Below, in pieces: positions 51,247 through 59,643 of a stretch of DNA of 64,000 nt. The position numbers and the translations under genes are program-made. Numbering within the stretch: position 1 is the first letter of the stretch; every line of letters starts with the position of its first letter. Under the pieces are notes generated by a model that saw nothing but the letters and a program-made list of their open reading frames with translations, ran no database searches and had not been told where the DNA came from. Source of the DNA: CAVSCR01 sp963726575. Its GTDB lineage: Bacteria; Actinomycetota; Actinomycetes; JAHEKZ01. The stretch is taken from NCBI GenBank assembly GCA_963726575.1, contig CAVSCR010000005.1:868001-932000 (forward strand), read 5' to 3'.

Positions 51247-52596
51247 TCACTCCCCGACCGGCTGGGCGTCGTCGACCGGCTCGTGGCCGGCCTGGCGCGC
51301 CGAGGCCGCAGCCGGCAGCCCGTCGTCGCGACGGACCAGCACAGCACCGATCCGGTTGCGTCGACCCGCCACCGACTCCGCCGTCAACGACGTGTCGTCG
51401 ATCCGGATCGTCGCGCCGGGGATGGGCACGAGCCCGAGACGCTTGGCGATCAGGCCGCCGACGGTCTCGACGTCGTCGAGGTCGTCGGTGTCGAACTCCA
51501 CGCCGATGAGCTCACCGAACTCCTCGACGTCCAGACGAGCACTCACCCGCAACGAACCATCCGGAAGTTCTTGCACTGCTGGCTGCTCGTCCACGTCGTA
51601 CTCGTCGGCGATCTCGCCGACGATCTCCTCCAACACGTCCTCGATCGTGACGATGCCGGCCACGCCGCCGTACTCGTCCACGACGACCGCGATGTGGGTA
51701 CGGTTCGCCTGCATGTCCTTGAGCAGCTCATCGGCAGCCTTGCTCTCGGGCACGAAGTAGGCCGGTCGCATGACCGACTCCACCTTCTCGGTGCTCTCGC
51801 CCTCGCGATGGTCGAAGATCCGGCGGGTGACGTCCTTCAGGTAGAGAACACCGACCACGTCGTCAGCGTTCTCGCCGATCACCGGGATCCGGCTGAACCC
51901 ACTGCGAAGCCCGAGCGACAGGGCCTGACGCAAGGTCTTGCCGCGTTCGATGAACACCATGTCCGTGCGCGGAACCATCACCTCGCGCGCCAACGTGTCA
52001 CCCAGCTCGAACACCGAGTGAATCATCTGTCGCTCGTCGTCCTCGATCAACGCACTCTCTTCGGCGAGGTCGACGAGGTCACGCAACTCGGCCTCGGATG
52101 TGAACGGACCGTCGCGGAAACCCTTGCCCGGCGTCAGCGCGTTGCCGATCAGGATCAGTAGCTTGGTGAGCGGTCCCAGAATGCGGGCGGCCACCAGCAA
52201 CGGCCGCGCCGACACGAGTGCCAGTCGGGCCGCGTGCTGACGCCCGAGGGTGCGCGGTGCCACTCCGAGCAGGACGTACGACACCACCAGCATGACGGTG
52301 CTGGCGACCAGGACTGCCTTCCACGTGGTGCTGAGCAGCCCCACCATCACGACCGTTACAACTGCAACCGCCGTGGTCTCGCAGAGCACGCGCAAGAACA
52401 GGGCCACGTTCAGGTAGCGCGCCGGATCGGCGACGATCTGGCGCAGCGCCTGCGCACCCGGGCGCTTGTCGCGGACTGCCTGGTCGACCGCCAACCGGCT
52501 CACGCGCGACAGGGCGGCGTCGGCGCCGGCGAGCGCCCCGGCGAGGCCGATGAGCACAACGGCCAGGAGAAGGAGCCAGATGTCGGACGCGGTCAT
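51247..52596 (-). CDS. CNNM/CorC-type transporter-associated protein (hemolysin family)
   Basis: 449 residues. N-terminal DUF21/CNNM membrane domain (1 to about 180; WLLLLAVVLIGLAGALAGA, AVLVASTVMLVVSYVLLGV), a CBS pair (REVMVPRTDMVFIERGKTL, GFSRIPVIGEN, RTHIAVVVDEYGGVAGIVT) and a C-terminal CorC_HlyC domain (RVSARLDVEEFGELIG). The family is linked to Mg2+/Co2+ efflux. Despite the old name it is not shown to be a haemolysin. The start overlaps the ybeY stop by four bases. Confidence 0.92.
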   Translation of the reverse strand: MTASDIWLLLLAVVLIGLAGALAGADAALSRVSRLAVDQAVRDKRPGAQALRQIVADPARYLNVALFLRVLCETTAVAVVTVVMVGLLSTTWKAVLVASTVMLVVSYVLLGVAPRTLGRQHAARLALVSARPLLVAARILGPLTKLLILIGNALTPGKGFRDGPFTSEAELRDLVDLAEESALIEDDERQMIHSVFELGDTLAREVMVPRTDMVFIERGKTLRQALSLGLRSGFSRIPVIGENADDVVGVLYLKDVTRRIFDHREGESTEKVESVMRPAYFVPESKAADELLKDMQANRTHIAVVVDEYGGVAGIVTIEDVLEEIVGEIADEYDVDEQPAVQELPDGSLRVSARLDVEEFGELIGVEFDTDDLDDVETVGGLIAKRLGLVPIPGATIRIDDTSLTAESVAGRRNRIGAVLVRRDDGLPAAASARQAGHEPVDDAQPVGE

Positions 52597-53057
52597 CGCT
52601 GGGAAAGCTCACCCTGCCAGGCAGCAAGCAGGCGGGCCTGCAGGCCGAACATCTCGCGTTCCTCGTCGGGTGTGTGATGGTCGTACCCGAGCAGATGCAG
52701 GATCCCGTGCGCACACAGCAGATTGAGCTCGTCGGTCAGACCATGACCCGCACCCTTGGCCTGGTCGGCGGCGATCTGCGGGCACAGCACGACGTCGCCC
52801 AAGAGCCCAGGCTCCGGCTCCTCGTCCTCCCGCGACGGCGGCAGCAGCTCGTCCATCGGGAACGCGAGAACGTCGGTGGGTCCGGGTTCGTTCATGAAGT
52901 GCTCGTGCAGGGACGTCATCGCAGCCTCGTCGACCAGCTTGACCGACAGCTCGGTCTGCGGGTGCATGCGCATCCGGGCCAGAACGAAGTCGGCGAGGCC
53001 GTGCAATGAGGTGAGGTCGACTTCTACGCCGGACTCGTTGTTCAGCTCGACTGTCAT
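52593..53057 (-). CDS. ybeY: Endoribonuclease YbeY
   Basis: 154 residues. The metal-binding motif AHGILHLLGYDHHTPDEE (H-x3-H-x5-H) is complete; TDVLAFPMDE is also typical. It processes the 3' end of 16S rRNA and acts in ribosome quality control. GTG/ATG start at 53057 overlapping the phoH stop; part of the phoH-ybeY-CNNM-cdd-like-era operon. Confidence 0.96.
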   Translation of the reverse strand: MTVELNNESGVEVDLTSLHGLADFVLARMRMHPQTELSVKLVDEAAMTSLHEHFMNEPGPTDVLAFPMDELLPPSREDEEPEPGLLGDVVLCPQIAADQAKGAGHGLTDELNLLCAHGILHLLGYDHHTPDEEREMFGLQARLLAAWQGELSQR

Positions 53058-54082
53058 CGACGGCCTCGAGGGCGGTTCTCCCGACGCTGGGCGCGGTTGC
53101 CGCCCTCCGATGCACGCTCCGCGTCGTAGCGGCCGTAGGCGTCGACGATGTCACTGACGAGTCGGTGACGGACGACGTCGCGCGACGACAGCTGCGTGAA
53201 GATCACGTCGTCGACCCCGTCCAGGATGTCCCGCACGATCTTCAGTCCTGATGGGGTTCCCGCCGGAAGGTCGATCTGTGTGATGTCCCCCGTCACGACC
53301 ATCTTGGAGTTGAACCCGAGTCGGGTCAGGAACATCTTCATCTGTTCCGGAGAGGTGTTCTGTGCCTCGTCCAAGATGATGAAGGCGTCGTTCAGCGTGC
53401 GGCCACGCATGTAGGCCAACGGCGCGACCTCGATCGTTCCCTCCGTCATCAGGCGGGGAATCGAGGTCGGCTCCATCATGTCGTGCAGCGCGTCGTACAA
53501 CGGCCGCAGGTAGGGATCGATCTTCTCCGACAGGGTGCCGGGCAGGAAGCCCAGCCGCTCACCCGCCTCGACTGCAGGGCGGGTCAAGATGATGCGGGTG
53601 ACCTGCTTGGCTTGCAGCGCCTGAACAGCCTTGGCGACCGCCAGGTACGTCTTGCCCGTGCCGGCCGGCCCGATCGAGAAGACGATCGTGTGGGCGTCGA
53701 TGGCGTCGACGTAGCGCTTCTGGTTCAGCGTCTTGGCGCGGATCGTCCGGCCCCGACTGCTCAAGATGTTGTGCGTGAGCACTGCGGCCGGAGTCTCAGC
53801 CTCGCGGTCGCGCAGCATCGCCGCGGATCGTTCCACGGACTCCGGGCTCAGACCCTGACCGGTACGCAGCACCACCACGAGCTCGTCGATCAGCTGCTCC
53901 ACCAGGCTCACACTCTCGGCATCGCCGCGCACGGTGATCTCGTTCCCACGCACGTGGATGTCAGTGTCGGGGAACTGGCGCTCGATCGCACGCAACAACT
54001 CGTCGCCGGAGCCGAGCAGCGACACCATGGGCAGGCTCGTCGGCACGACGATGCGGTGTTCGGCCGCTGCCGTCTCCGTCAT
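53054..54082 (-). CDS. phoH: PhoH-like ATPase
   Basis: 342 residues. P-loop GPAGTGKTYLAVA, Walker B FIILDEAQN, plus RTLNDAFI and TRLGFNSKMVVTGD. A KH-like N-terminal region (residues 20-75) precedes it, and the C-terminus is Arg-rich. It is an ATPase of the PhoH/YbeZ type that works with YbeY. The start overlaps the HIT gene stop by four bases. Confidence 0.95.
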   Translation of the reverse strand: MTETAAAEHRIVVPTSLPMVSLLGSGDELLRAIERQFPDTDIHVRGNEITVRGDAESVSLVEQLIDELVVVLRTGQGLSPESVERSAAMLRDREAETPAAVLTHNILSSRGRTIRAKTLNQKRYVDAIDAHTIVFSIGPAGTGKTYLAVAKAVQALQAKQVTRIILTRPAVEAGERLGFLPGTLSEKIDPYLRPLYDALHDMMEPTSIPRLMTEGTIEVAPLAYMRGRTLNDAFIILDEAQNTSPEQMKMFLTRLGFNSKMVVTGDITQIDLPAGTPSGLKIVRDILDGVDDVIFTQLSSRDVVRHRLVSDIVDAYGRYDAERASEGGNRAQRRENRPRGRR

Positions 54083-54420
54083 CCCGGCGGCCAGTTCATG
54101 GGCCGCCCACCCAGGACATGACCGTGGACGTGGAAGACCGACTGACCAGCCTGGGCCCCGGTGTTGAACACCAGCCGGTACTCGTCGAGGCCGAGCTCAG
54201 CAGCGACCTGCGCGGCGTGCGTCGTCAGCGCCTCCAGCAGCCCTGGGTCGGCTGCGGCCAGGCGGCTCAGGTCGGTGTGGTGCTCGCGGGTGATCACCAG
54301 CACGTGAGTGGGCGCCTGCGGCTCGATGTCGCGCAGGGCCAGCGTGCGATCCCGTTGCGACACCACGTCGGCCGGGATCTCACCGGCGACGATCCGGCAG
54401 AACAGACAGTCCTCGGCCAT
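54079..54420 (-). CDS. HIT-family nucleotide hydrolase (HINT-like)
   Basis: 113 residues. N-terminal CLFCRIVAGEIPADVV and the histidine triad VFHVHGHVLGGRPM at the end; HINT-type enzymes hydrolyse AMP-N conjugates. ATG 54420 overlaps the rsmE TGA (TGATG). Operon with rsmE and phoH. Confidence 0.94.
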   Translation of the reverse strand: MAEDCLFCRIVAGEIPADVVSQRDRTLALRDIEPQAPTHVLVITREHHTDLSRLAAADPGLLEALTTHAAQVAAELGLDEYRLVFNTGAQAGQSVFHVHGHVLGGRPMNWPPG

Positions 54421-55190
54421 CACTCCTCCTCGATCGAGCCTACGGGGCCGACGCCCCAGCGTGCGGTCCGACTCAGGATCACTGCGGCCGCTGCCGCCCC
54501 GGCGGTCGAGCTACGCAGGACCGTAGGGCCGAGGCGCACGGCGACTGCTCCGGCCGCGATCAACGTCGCGACCTCGTCGTCGGTCAGACCACCTTCTGGA
54601 CCGACGACCAGCAAGATCTCGCCCGAGCCCGGCAGCGGCACCGCCACGTCAGCCAGCGGGAGTCGGGCCGACTCGTGGAGCACCAGCGCCAGATCGCTCC
54701 CAGCGACCCGGCGCGCGACCTCGAGAAGATCGGCGGGAGCCACGACGTCGGGGAAGCGCCAACGCCGCGACTGCTTGCCGGCCTCGCGCGCCGACGCCTG
54801 CCAACGCGCCACGCCGCGCTCCGCGCGCTCGGCGTCCCACCGCACCACGCAACGGGCGGCAGCGAACGGGACGACGACGTCGACGCCGACCTCAGTCATG
54901 AGCTCCACTGCCAGCTCGGCACGGTCGCCCTTCGGAATTGCCTGGGCCACGGTCAGGCTCGGTGACGGTGCGGGCTGCTCGTGCCGCTGCTCGACCGAGA
55001 CGACCACCCGTTCCCGCGTCGCTGTCGCAACAACGCCCGTCACGGCGCATCCACGTCCGTCGGTGACCACCACGTGTTCGCCTGGCCGAACGCGACGGAC
55101 CAGTGCTGAGTGTCGCGCTTCGCCACCTTCGAGCACCACCGAGGATCCAGTGAGCTGGTCGGTCGCAGCGACGAACACGGGCGTACTCAC
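54420..55190 (-). CDS. rsmE: 16S rRNA m3U1498 methyltransferase
   Basis: 256 residues, SPOUT-class methyltransferase: PUA-like N-terminal domain (RHSALVRRVRPGEHVVVTD), then the knotted SAM-binding C-terminus with LLVVGPEGGLTDDEVA and VRLGPTVLRSSTAGAAA. It methylates U1498 of 16S rRNA. The start overlaps the dnaJ stop by four bases. Confidence 0.95.
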   Translation of the reverse strand: MSTPVFVAATDQLTGSSVVLEGGEARHSALVRRVRPGEHVVVTDGRGCAVTGVVATATRERVVVSVEQRHEQPAPSPSLTVAQAIPKGDRAELAVELMTEVGVDVVVPFAAARCVVRWDAERAERGVARWQASAREAGKQSRRWRFPDVVAPADLLEVARRVAGSDLALVLHESARLPLADVAVPLPGSGEILLVVGPEGGLTDDEVATLIAAGAVAVRLGPTVLRSSTAGAAAAAVILSRTARWGVGPVGSIEEE

Positions 55191-56296
55191 CGGCCCTGGA
55201 ACGCGTCCTTCAGCCGCGAGAAGAAGCCCTGCTGGCCCGGCGCAAACTGGCCGATGGGCCGCTCCTCTTCGCGTTGCCTGGCCAGCTCTCGCAGCAGATC
55301 CTGCTGGGCTTCGTCGAGGTCCGTCGGCGTCTCGACCACGATGTCGACCGACACGTCGCCACGTCCGTTGCCGCGCAGGTGAGGTACACCACGGTCATAC
55401 AAGAGCACGCTCTGCCCGGACTGGGTGCCAGGTCGGATGTCGACGTCGGCGTCGTCGCCGTCGAGCATCGGCAACGTGATCGTGCTGCCGAGAGCCGCGG
55501 CCGTCATCGGGATGCGTACCGTGACGTGGAGGTCGTCCCCGACGCGATGGAAGTCCGGGTGCTCGAGCACCAGGATCTCGAGGTACAGGTCGCCCGGGTC
55601 GCCGCCGCCTGGCCCGATCTCTCCTTCACCGGCCAGCTGGATGCGCGTCCCGGTGTCGACGCCGGGCGGGATCCGTACCGTCAGCGTGCGTCGCGAGCGG
55701 ACTCGACCCTCTCCGGCGCACTCCGGACACGGATGTGGGATGACCGTGCCGTGGCCCCGGCACTGGGGGCAGGGACGGGTGGTCATCACCTGACCCAGGA
55801 ACGAGCGCTGCACGTGCTTGATGTCACCGCGACCCTGGCACATGTCGCAGGTGATGACGTCGGTGCCTGGCTGGGTACCGGCACCCTGGCAGGTGGCGCA
55901 CACGATGGCAGTGTCGACCGAGAGCTCGCGAGTGGCGCCGTTGACCACGTCGGCGAGTTCGACGTCGACCTGGATCAGCGCGTCCTGGCCGCGGCGCCGG
56001 CGCGGGCGGGGTCCCGACGCAGCCGAACCTCCGAAGAAGGCATCCATGATGTCGCTGAAGCCGAAACCGGTACCGAAGCCGCCGGCCGCCCCGAACGGAT
56101 CCGCGCCCAGGTCGTAACGGCGCCGCTTGTCCGGGTCGGCCAGCACCTCGTAGGCCCGGGTGATCTCCTTGAACTGTTCCTCGGCCTCAGGGTTGACGTC
56201 GGGATGCAGTTCGCGCGCCAGCCGACGGTAGGCGCGCTTGATGTCCTCAGAGCTTGCGTCGCGGGGCACCCCCAACGTCGCGTAGTAATCGCTCAC
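55187..56296 (-). CDS. dnaJ: Chaperone DnaJ
   Basis: 369 residues. J domain with HPD in ARELHPDVNPE, a Gly/Phe-rich linker (GAAGGFGTGFGFSDIMDAFF), four CxxCxGxG zinc repeats (CATCQGAG, CDMCQGRG, CPQCRGHG, CPECAGEG) and the C-terminal substrate-binding domain. It stimulates DnaK ATPase. It follows hrcA with a four-base overlap, the typical second DnaJ of actinobacteria, under CIRCE control. Confidence 0.96.
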   Translation of the reverse strand: MSDYYATLGVPRDASSEDIKRAYRRLARELHPDVNPEAEEQFKEITRAYEVLADPDKRRRYDLGADPFGAAGGFGTGFGFSDIMDAFFGGSAASGPRPRRRRGQDALIQVDVELADVVNGATRELSVDTAIVCATCQGAGTQPGTDVITCDMCQGRGDIKHVQRSFLGQVMTTRPCPQCRGHGTVIPHPCPECAGEGRVRSRRTLTVRIPPGVDTGTRIQLAGEGEIGPGGGDPGDLYLEILVLEHPDFHRVGDDLHVTVRIPMTAAALGSTITLPMLDGDDADVDIRPGTQSGQSVLLYDRGVPHLRGNGRGDVSVDIVVETPTDLDEAQQDLLRELARQREEERPIGQFAPGQQGFFSRLKDAFQGR

Positions 56297-57309
56297 GGAC
56301 TCTCCTCGAGCACGCGGCTGAGGTAGGCGGCCACGGCCTGGACCGCGACGATCGCGCCTGGGTAGTCCATGCGCGTCGGCCCGAGCACCCCCAGCCGACC
56401 GGCGGTCTCGCCGTACGCCGTGCTGACGACCGACGTGCCGGCCAGCCGCTCGAACGGCAGCTCGTGGCCGATCATGACGCTGACCTCGGCCGGCGTGCGC
56501 GCCGCCTCGCTGAGCAGCCGCATCAGGACGACCTGCTCCTCCAGCGCCTCCAGGACCGGACGCAACGTCTCTGGATAGTTGGCCGCCAGCGGTGCGAGGT
56601 TGGCGGTGCCGGCCAGCAGGACCCGCTGGTCGCGATCGTCCACGAGCGACTGCAGCAACGCCGAGACGACCACTCCGACCGCGCGACGCTCCTGCGGGGG
56701 GAACGACGCCATGACGCCCTCGGCGCGGTCGGCGACCTCACCGGGCGGGTGTCCGACGGCCGCCTCGTTGAGCCGGGCGCGGATCACGGCCAGTTGCTCC
56801 TCGTCGACCTCGACCGGCAGCTCGACGAGGTGCTGATGCACCCGTCCGCTGCTGGTGATGACGACCAGCACGACGCGTGCGGCGGCAACCGCGACCACCT
56901 CGACGTGCTTGACCTGCGTGCGCGTGAGCGAGGGGTACTGGACCACCGCCACCTGCTGAGTCAGCTGCGCCAGGAGCCGGACGCCGCGAGCAACGACGTC
57001 GTCGACGTCGACTGCCCCCTCCAGAAACGCGGAGATCGCGCGCTGCTCCGCGGCCGACAACGGCTTGACCCGAGCGAGGCGGTCGACGAACAGCCGGTAT
57101 CCGGCGTCTGTGGGAACCCGGCCCGCGCTGGTGTGCGGCTGAGCGATGTAGCCCTCGTCCTCGAGCGCCGCCATGTCGTTGCGCACGGTCGCCGAGGACA
57201 CCCCCAGGTGGTGCCGCTCGACGAGGGCCTTGGAGCCGACCGGCTCACTGGTCGCCACGTAGTCCTCGACGATCGCCCGCAAGACGGCCAGCTTTCGTTC
57301 GTCGAGCAC
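56293..57309 (-). CDS. hrcA: Heat-inducible repressor HrcA
   Basis: 338 residues. N-terminal winged helix (KLAVLRAIVEDYVATSEPVG, SKALVERHHLGVSSATVRND) followed by the GAF-like dimerisation region. GTG 57309 is chosen because AAGGAGGCGGC precedes it; a longer frame reaches 57363 but runs through the CIRCE element. It represses its own operon with dnaJ. Confidence 0.95.
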   Translation of the reverse strand: MLDERKLAVLRAIVEDYVATSEPVGSKALVERHHLGVSSATVRNDMAALEDEGYIAQPHTSAGRVPTDAGYRLFVDRLARVKPLSAAEQRAISAFLEGAVDVDDVVARGVRLLAQLTQQVAVVQYPSLTRTQVKHVEVVAVAAARVVLVVITSSGRVHQHLVELPVEVDEEQLAVIRARLNEAAVGHPPGEVADRAEGVMASFPPQERRAVGVVVSALLQSLVDDRDQRVLLAGTANLAPLAANYPETLRPVLEALEEQVVLMRLLSEAARTPAEVSVMIGHELPFERLAGTSVVSTAYGETAGRLGVLGPTRMDYPGAIVAVQAVAAYLSRVLEESP

Positions 57310-57336
57310 GCCGCCTCCTTGCTGGCCGTGGATCGG

Positions 57337-57363
57337 TTGGCACTCCTGCTCAGGGAGTGCCAA
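57337..57363. promoter_or_regulatory. CIRCE operator
   Basis: TTGGCACTC (57337-57345), nine bases, GAGTGCCAA (57355-57363): a perfect 9-9-9 inverted repeat with one symmetric change from consensus TTAGCACTC-N9-GAGTGCTAA. It lies 27 bases before the hrcA start and is the HrcA-binding site. The divergent DUF4870 gene begins 54 bases on the other side. Confidence 0.93.
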
Positions 57364-57417
57364 GTCTAGGCCTCCCTGCGCTCACGGCCACCGCGCTCCA
57401 TTCGGCATGATCGGTCC

Positions 57418-57837
57418 ATGGCCCCCGACGACCCTGCCGCTCCGCCCCCACCTCCGCCCCCACCCGCGCCCCCACCGCCGCCGCCGGCGATCCCTCCGCT
57501 TTCGCCGGCCGGGCCGAGCGGCGACGACCACGTCATCGCTTTGGTCGGCGACCTGTCCATCTTCGTCGTCCCGGTCATCGGGGGGTTGGTCGTCTATCTG
57601 ATCGCGGGCACCACGAGACCCTGGCTTCGGCAACAGGGCGCCTGGATGCTCAACTTCCAGATCACCTTGTTCATCGCCGCCGTGATCAGCGCGCTGCTGA
57701 TCTTCGTGCTGATCGGAATCCCGTTGTTCCTGGCCGTGATCGTCATCGGCATCGTGTTCCCGATCATCGCGGCGGTGAACCACGGGCAGCAGCGGTCCTA
57801 CCGGTATCCGCTCGCGATTCCCTTCGTCTCTGCGTGA
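57418..57837 (+). CDS. DUF4870-like membrane protein with proline-rich N-terminus
   Basis: 139 residues. A Pro-rich N-terminus (residues 9-30, mostly Pro/Ala), then three membrane segments of the DUF4870 pattern: ALVGDLSIFVVPVIGGLVVY, WLRQQGAWMLNFQITLFI and LLIFVLIGIPLFLAVIVIG, ending in VNHGQQRSYRYPLAIPFV. Function unknown. The stop is 13 bases from the convergent hemW stop. Confidence 0.82.
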   Translation: MAPDDPAAPPPPPPPPAPPPPPPAIPPLSPAGPSGDDHVIALVGDLSIFVVPVIGGLVVYLIAGTTRPWLRQQGAWMLNFQITLFIAAVISALLIFVLIGIPLFLAVIVIGIVFPIIAAVNHGQQRSYRYPLAIPFVSA

Positions 57838-57850
57838 TCGAGGGGAAGGC

Positions 57851-59074
57851 TCACTCAGGGAGCAGGTCGCGTACGACCGCGTCAGCCAGCAGCCGACCGC
57901 GCCGGGTCAGCACCACCTGGTCGTCCCTGCGCCAGGTCGCGTCGATCAGTCCGTCATCGACGGCCAGGTCGGCCGCCCGCCGCGCAGACTCGACCAGCTG
58001 AGCCCCGGGCAGCCCTTCGGCCAGCCGCACCCGAAGAAGTACGTCCTCGACGCGCCGCTGCTCGGCGTCGAGCACCTCTCTCGCCGCACCGGGCGAGACA
58101 CCCGCCGACAGCTGACGCGCCCACTGGGCCGGATGCTTGACGTTCCACCAACGAACGCCGGCAACGTGACTGTGCGCGCCCGGGCCGATCCCCCACCAGT
58201 CGTCGCTTCGCCAGTAGCCCAGGTTGTGCCGACACTGCGACCCGGCGTCGCGTGCCCAGTTCGAAACCTCGTACCAAGCGAACCCGGCCGCACTCAGTTC
58301 ATCGTCGATCAGTACGTACTTGTCGGCGAGGTCGTCGTCGTCAGGTGCGGCCAACTCGCCACGCTGGACCTTGGCGGCCAGTCGAGTGCCTGGCTCGACG
58401 ATCAGGGCGTAGGCACTGATGTGGTCCGGCTGCAACGACACCGCAGTCCGCACGGTGTCGGCCCACTCCGCGAGCGTCTCGCCCGGGGTTCCGTAGATCA
58501 GGTCGAGGCTGATCTGTTCGAAGCCGGCGTCACGGGCCCAACCGATGGCTTGCGCGACTCGCCCCGGCGTGTGGTGCCGGTCCAGCGTCGAGAGGACGTG
58601 CGGCGTTGCGCTCTGCATCCCCATCGAGAGTCGATTGAAGCCCGCATCGCGCAAGGCCGCCAAGGACTCACGGGTCACGGACTCGGGATTCGCCTCCGTG
58701 GTCACCTCGACGGCTGAGGTGAGCCCGAACGCCTCGGAGATCGCCTCGAGCACTCGTGCCAGGTCGCGCGGAGCGAGAAGCGTCGGCGTACCACCCCCGA
58801 AGAACACCGAGCTCGCGGCAGGCGTCTGTTCGCCGAGCACCTTCCTTGCCAGCGCCACCTCTGCGCACGCAGAGTCGGCCCAACGCTGTGGAGCGCCTTC
58901 GGCACTGACCTCCGGATCGACGCCAAGCGCATACGTGTTGAAGTCGCAGTAGCCGCACCGCGTCGCACAGTAGGGAACGTGCACGTACCAGCCGAACGGA
59001 CGTCGGCCCGGCCGAACGGGCAGCGAACCGTCGGGAGGCATCGGCTCGCCGGCCGGCAGTGCCGACGCAGCCAT
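57851..59074 (-). CDS. hemW: Heme chaperone HemW-like radical SAM protein
   Basis: 407 residues. Radical-SAM Cys motif CATRCGYC in HVPYCATRCGYCDFN, then VFFGGGTPTLLAPRDL, TTEANPESVT and DLIYGTPGETLAEW, all typical of the HemW/HemN-like family. HemW binds heme; oxygen-independent coproporphyrinogen oxidase activity is not assured. It overlaps the MBL gene by one base, and the lepA-hemW-hrcA-dnaJ order is conserved. Confidence 0.93.
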   Translation of the reverse strand: MAASALPAGEPMPPDGSLPVRPGRRPFGWYVHVPYCATRCGYCDFNTYALGVDPEVSAEGAPQRWADSACAEVALARKVLGEQTPAASSVFFGGGTPTLLAPRDLARVLEAISEAFGLTSAVEVTTEANPESVTRESLAALRDAGFNRLSMGMQSATPHVLSTLDRHHTPGRVAQAIGWARDAGFEQISLDLIYGTPGETLAEWADTVRTAVSLQPDHISAYALIVEPGTRLAAKVQRGELAAPDDDDLADKYVLIDDELSAAGFAWYEVSNWARDAGSQCRHNLGYWRSDDWWGIGPGAHSHVAGVRWWNVKHPAQWARQLSAGVSPGAAREVLDAEQRRVEDVLLRVRLAEGLPGAQLVESARRAADLAVDDGLIDATWRRDDQVVLTRRGRLLADAVVRDLLPE

Positions 59075-59637
59075 CAGCGCGGCGTCTGGTCCGATGGGAC
59101 GAAGGCGGGGCCGTGGCCGGGAACGATACGCACGGGGTCGAGGCCCAGCATGCGTTCGCGCGACGCGCTCAGCTGGGCGCGGTCGGGGGCGAAGGGGTCG
59201 TCTGCTGGGCCTTCAGCGGTCCACCACAAATGGGTGAGCACGACCAGGCCGTCGTCGGTCTCCACCACCGTCGAGATGTCCTGCTCGGTATGCCCAGGCG
59301 TATAGGCCAACGACGTCGACGGCCCGAGCTGGTAACCCTCGGCTTCCCGGTCCTCCCACACATCTGCCTGGTAGATGGCCATGAAGTCGTGGAACCGCGC
59401 CCTCGGGAACAGCGCGGCGTGCAGGGTGTGATCGATGTGGTGGTGGCTGAACACGACATCGGTGACATCGTCCGGCGACACTCCCAACGCCGCCAACGGC
59501 GCCAAAATGTCGGCGCGGTCACGCACCATCCCTGGGTCGACGACGATCACGGCAGCCCCGTCACGAATCAGGCTGACGGTTCCCGCGACGCGGTCGTCTG
59601 CGTAACCCTCGACGATCACATCGAGCTGTGCGGCCAT
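59074..59637 (-). CDS. MBL-fold metallohydrolase
   Basis: 187 residues. HxHxDH motif in FSHHHIDHT, further metal-binding His in AYTPGHTEQD, Asp-rich loops and PGHGPAFVP at the end. It resembles the MBLAC1-like group; substrate unknown. The stop and the hemW start share one base. Confidence 0.85.
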   Translation of the reverse strand: MAAQLDVIVEGYADDRVAGTVSLIRDGAAVIVVDPGMVRDRADILAPLAALGVSPDDVTDVVFSHHHIDHTLHAALFPRARFHDFMAIYQADVWEDREAEGYQLGPSTSLAYTPGHTEQDISTVVETDDGLVVLTHLWWTAEGPADDPFAPDRAQLSASRERMLGLDPVRIVPGHGPAFVPSDQTPR

Positions 59638-59643
59638 GTGGGT